Assembly: GCA_900770945.1 (NCBI GenBank)
Contig: CAAGME010000046.1
Span: forward strand, 1 to 14,675
Source: Clostridia bacterium
GTDB lineage: Bacteria > Bacillota > Clostridia > Christensenellales > Borkfalkiaceae
Direction: 5' to 3'
Length of the DNA: 14,675 nt
Part shown: one piece after another, positions 12,997 to 14,675 of the stretch
How the letters are laid out: each line of letters opens with the position of its first letter
Position numbering within the stretch: position 1 is the stretch's first letter
Translations under genes and position numbers: made by a program
Notes under the pieces: generated by a model
Seen by the model: only the letters and a program-made list of their open reading frames with translations
Told to the model about the DNA's origin: nothing
The model's database searches: none

Positions 12997-13599
12997 ATGA
13001 AGAAATTTTTTAAAGAGTTCCTTACCTTTATTAAAAGGGGAAACGTACTCGACATGGCGGTCGGCGTTATCGTCGGCAGCGCGTTCACGGCGATTGTCAC
13101 CGCGCTTTCGAACGGCATATTAAAGCCGCTCATTAACTGGGTGCTTGCGCTTGTCGGCGGAGATTCCAACGCGCTCGAATCGGCTTACACCATTTTAAAA
13201 GCCACCTATACCGTAAACGATGCGGGAGAAAAGGTTTTAGACCTTGCAAACTCCATTTACATAGACTGGGGCGCGTTTGTAAGCGCGATAATCAACTTTA
13301 TCCTTATCGCTTTCGTCGTGTTCTGCATAGTTAAGGCAATCAATAAAGCGAGAGAGCTTGCGGACATTGACGCGATGATGACGGCAAAAGTTCAAAAGAA
13401 GCTCGATGCAGACGAAAAATTGACGGAAACCGAACAGAAGTGGCTTACAAAGTACGCAAAACGCCACCCGGATAAAGCCCCGAAAAAAATAGAAGCTGCG
13501 CCCGAGGAAGAACCCGTTGTCGAAGAGCCGACCAAGACGGAAAAACTTTTGGAAGAAATTCTTAAAGAGCTTAAAGCAAACACCGAAAATAAAGGCTAA
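12997..13599 (+). CDS. mscL: Large-conductance mechanosensitive channel MscL, extended form
   Basis: Homopentameric membrane channel that opens under extreme turgor to release solutes. The N-terminus MKKFFKEFLTFIKRGNVLDMAVGVIVGSAFTAIV has the amphipathic helix and the TM1 (about 16-48) signature with the small-residue pore lining. TM2 covers about 91-114 (FVSAIINFILIAFVVFCIVKA). The C-terminal bundle helix is TEKLLEEILKELKA (about 181-194). At 200 residues it is far longer than the E. coli protein (136). The extra length lies in the external loop (about 50-90) and in a charged stretch between TM2 and the last helix (about 118-180, rich in Lys, Glu and Pro). GGAGG (12982-12986) lies 10 bases before the ATG. 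mscS follows after 5 bases, so the two are surely co-transcribed. Confidence 0.95.
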   Translation: MKKFFKEFLTFIKRGNVLDMAVGVIVGSAFTAIVTALSNGILKPLINWVLALVGGDSNALESAYTILKATYTVNDAGEKVLDLANSIYIDWGAFVSAIINFILIAFVVFCIVKAINKARELADIDAMMTAKVQKKLDADEKLTETEQKWLTKYAKRHPDKAPKKIEAAPEEEPVVEEPTKTEKLLEEILKELKANTENKG

Positions 13600-13604
13600 G
13601 ACTT

Positions 13605-14504
13605 ATGAATTTACTTTATAAAATGCTTGCCGATACCGACAGCAGCGGTACGCCGATAGTCGATGATTTGGGCGACGGATTGACTTTTTTCCAAAACCTT
13701 TGGGAAAAACTTAAAAACTGGTTTTTGTCCAACGGCGGCTGGCAGTTTCTCGTTCGCATCGCATTGACCGTCATAATAGGTTTTTTAATTATAAAGCTTA
13801 TTTTGTCGATTATCAATAAGATAGTCGCTCGCTCCAAGCTTAAAGACCAAAAGCTTGCCGGCAGATTCATTTATAATATAGCGAAGGTGGCGTTGCTCGT
13901 TATTTACTTTATCGCCGTTCTGACGGTTTTGGGCATAGACACTTCGAGTCTGGTTGCCGTACTTGCCGCTTCCTCGCTTGCTGTTTCGCTTGCCTTGCAG
14001 TCTATAATGACGAATTTTGCAAGCGGAATGATAATCGTCGGGAACAAGCCGTTTAAAGAGGGCGATTATATTTCCGTCGGCGATTATTCCGGGACGGTCA
14101 CCAACATAACGCTTCACTCTACCACTCTCGTTACGCCCGACAACAAGGTCGTCATTATTCCTAACTCCGACATTTCCGGCGGAACGGTCGTCAATTATTC
14201 GGCAATGCCCGAAAGAAGGCTTGACCTTGAGTTTACCGTTGCTTACGGCACGAACGTCGAAAAGGTCAAAAAGGTTTTGACAAAGGTTTTAGAAGAACAC
14301 CCGCTTGTTCTCCATGATAAGGATTACAACGTGCGGCTTTCCGCCGAGGACGCGAGCGCGCTCCGCTTTATTTGTCGCTGTTGGGTTAAAAACGAAGACT
14401 ATTGGACGGTGAACTTCGATTTGCACGAGAACGTCGTTGCGGCGTTTAAGAAAGCGAATATAGAAATTCCGTTCAACCAACTCGACGTCAATATCAAGAA
14501 GTGA
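13605..14504 (+). CDS. mscS: Small-conductance mechanosensitive channel, MscS family
   Basis: 299-residue membrane channel of the MscS family, close to the E. coli length of 286. The acidic N-terminus (1-25) precedes TM1 (about 46-70), TM2 (about 88-110) and the pore helix TM3 (about 113-145, SLVAVLAASSLAVSLALQSIM then TNFASGM). The beta domain begins GNKPFKEGDYISVGDYSGTV (about 146-165), with the family motif PNS (186-188), and the alpha/beta cage domain extends to the end. The start follows mscL by 5 bases with only a weak ribosome site, so it may depend on translational coupling. In TM3, positions equivalent to E. coli Gly104, Gly108 and Gly113 are serines. A terminator follows directly. 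The family assignment is secure; calling it the true MscS orthologue is less so. Confidence 0.93.
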   Translation: MNLLYKMLADTDSSGTPIVDDLGDGLTFFQNLWEKLKNWFLSNGGWQFLVRIALTVIIGFLIIKLILSIINKIVARSKLKDQKLAGRFIYNIAKVALLVIYFIAVLTVLGIDTSSLVAVLAASSLAVSLALQSIMTNFASGMIIVGNKPFKEGDYISVGDYSGTVTNITLHSTTLVTPDNKVVIIPNSDISGGTVVNYSAMPERRLDLEFTVAYGTNVEKVKKVLTKVLEEHPLVLHDKDYNVRLSAEDASALRFICRCWVKNEDYWTVNFDLHENVVAAFKKANIEIPFNQLDVNIKK

Positions 14505-14522
14505 TTTTAAATACTCTTTCAT

Positions 14523-14554
14523 TCCCGTTCGTAAAAATCGAGCGGGATTTTTTT
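14523..14554 (+). terminator. Terminator of the mscL-mscS operon
   Basis: CCCGTTCG (14524-14531) pairs with CGAGCGGG (14539-14546), one G-U pair, 7-base loop. A run of seven T follows at 14548-14554. Confidence 0.92.
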
Positions 14555-14568
14555 GCATAAAAAGAAAA

Positions 14569-14587
14569 CCACACGCTAAGCGTGTGG
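14569..14587 (-). terminator. Perfect hairpin, possible minus-strand terminator or element end
   Basis: CCACACGC (14569-14576) and GCGTGTGG (14580-14587) form an 8-bp stem with a 3-base loop. The A-rich side (14560-14568) makes a T-rich tail only on the minus strand. It could end transcription arriving from the right or mark the end of an insertion element. Confidence 0.5.
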
Positions 14588-14608
14588 ATAAAAACAAAGC
14601 GGAAGCGA

Positions 14609-14637
14609 TGGACAGAAAAAAACTCCTATGATAAAAT
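14609..14637 (+). promoter_or_regulatory. Promoter of a gene starting beyond the window
   Basis: TGGACA (14609-14614), a 17-base spacer and TAAAAT (14632-14637). An AGGAG ends exactly at the last base (14671-14675), so a plus-strand start codon is expected a few bases outside. Confidence 0.6.
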
Positions 14638-14675
14638 GAAAGTGGCTACCAACCGCAATCAAAAAAACATAGGAG

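Overview
The window looks like chromosome from a low-to-mid GC Gram-positive bacterium, most likely a clostridial lineage. The grounds are strong AGGAG-type ribosome sites, sigma-A style promoters with 17-base spacers, a DUF1540 Cys-rich miniprotein and a Firmicutes-type arginyl-tRNA synthetase. The species cannot be named from sequence alone. Ordinary host genes flank an accessory island of about 7.5-8 kb.

Left edge (1-446, minus): the N-terminal part of a secreted or membrane-anchored protein whose gene runs off the window.

Accessory island (about 447-8340): a tyrosine recombinase (677-1603) with its own terminator, then a two-gene restriction-modification cassette (1915-6943), then a separately promoted DUF4238 protein (7072-8193). 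The cassette is the most interesting part. A 333-residue 'M' protein carries methyltransferase motif X and a degenerate motif I but no NPPY. The overlapping 1346-residue protein runs from a GIY-YIG-like nuclease domain through an SF2 helicase to a C-terminal block that opens with NPPY and continues as probable target-recognition sequence. The adenine methyltransferase therefore appears to be split over two polypeptides. A perfect internal Shine-Dalgarno with an in-frame ATG sits exactly at the methyltransferase half, so the cell may also make that half as a free 337-residue protein. The island ends in a 200-bp stretch of nested hairpins and copies of tRNA T-arm sequence beside tRNA-Gln(CTG), a plausible integration scar.

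Host region (about 8548-14675): tRNA-Gln (minus), DUF1540 (minus), rplI (plus, own promoter), tRNA-Pro(GGG) (plus), ychF (minus) and argS (plus) from back-to-back promoters, then an mscL-mscS pair of mechanosensitive channel genes. A 23-base intergenic repeat with 21 of 23 matches occurs after tRNA-Pro and again between argS and mscL, where it forms part of a leader able to fold in two ways. The window closes with a promoter and ribosome site for a gene beginning just outside.
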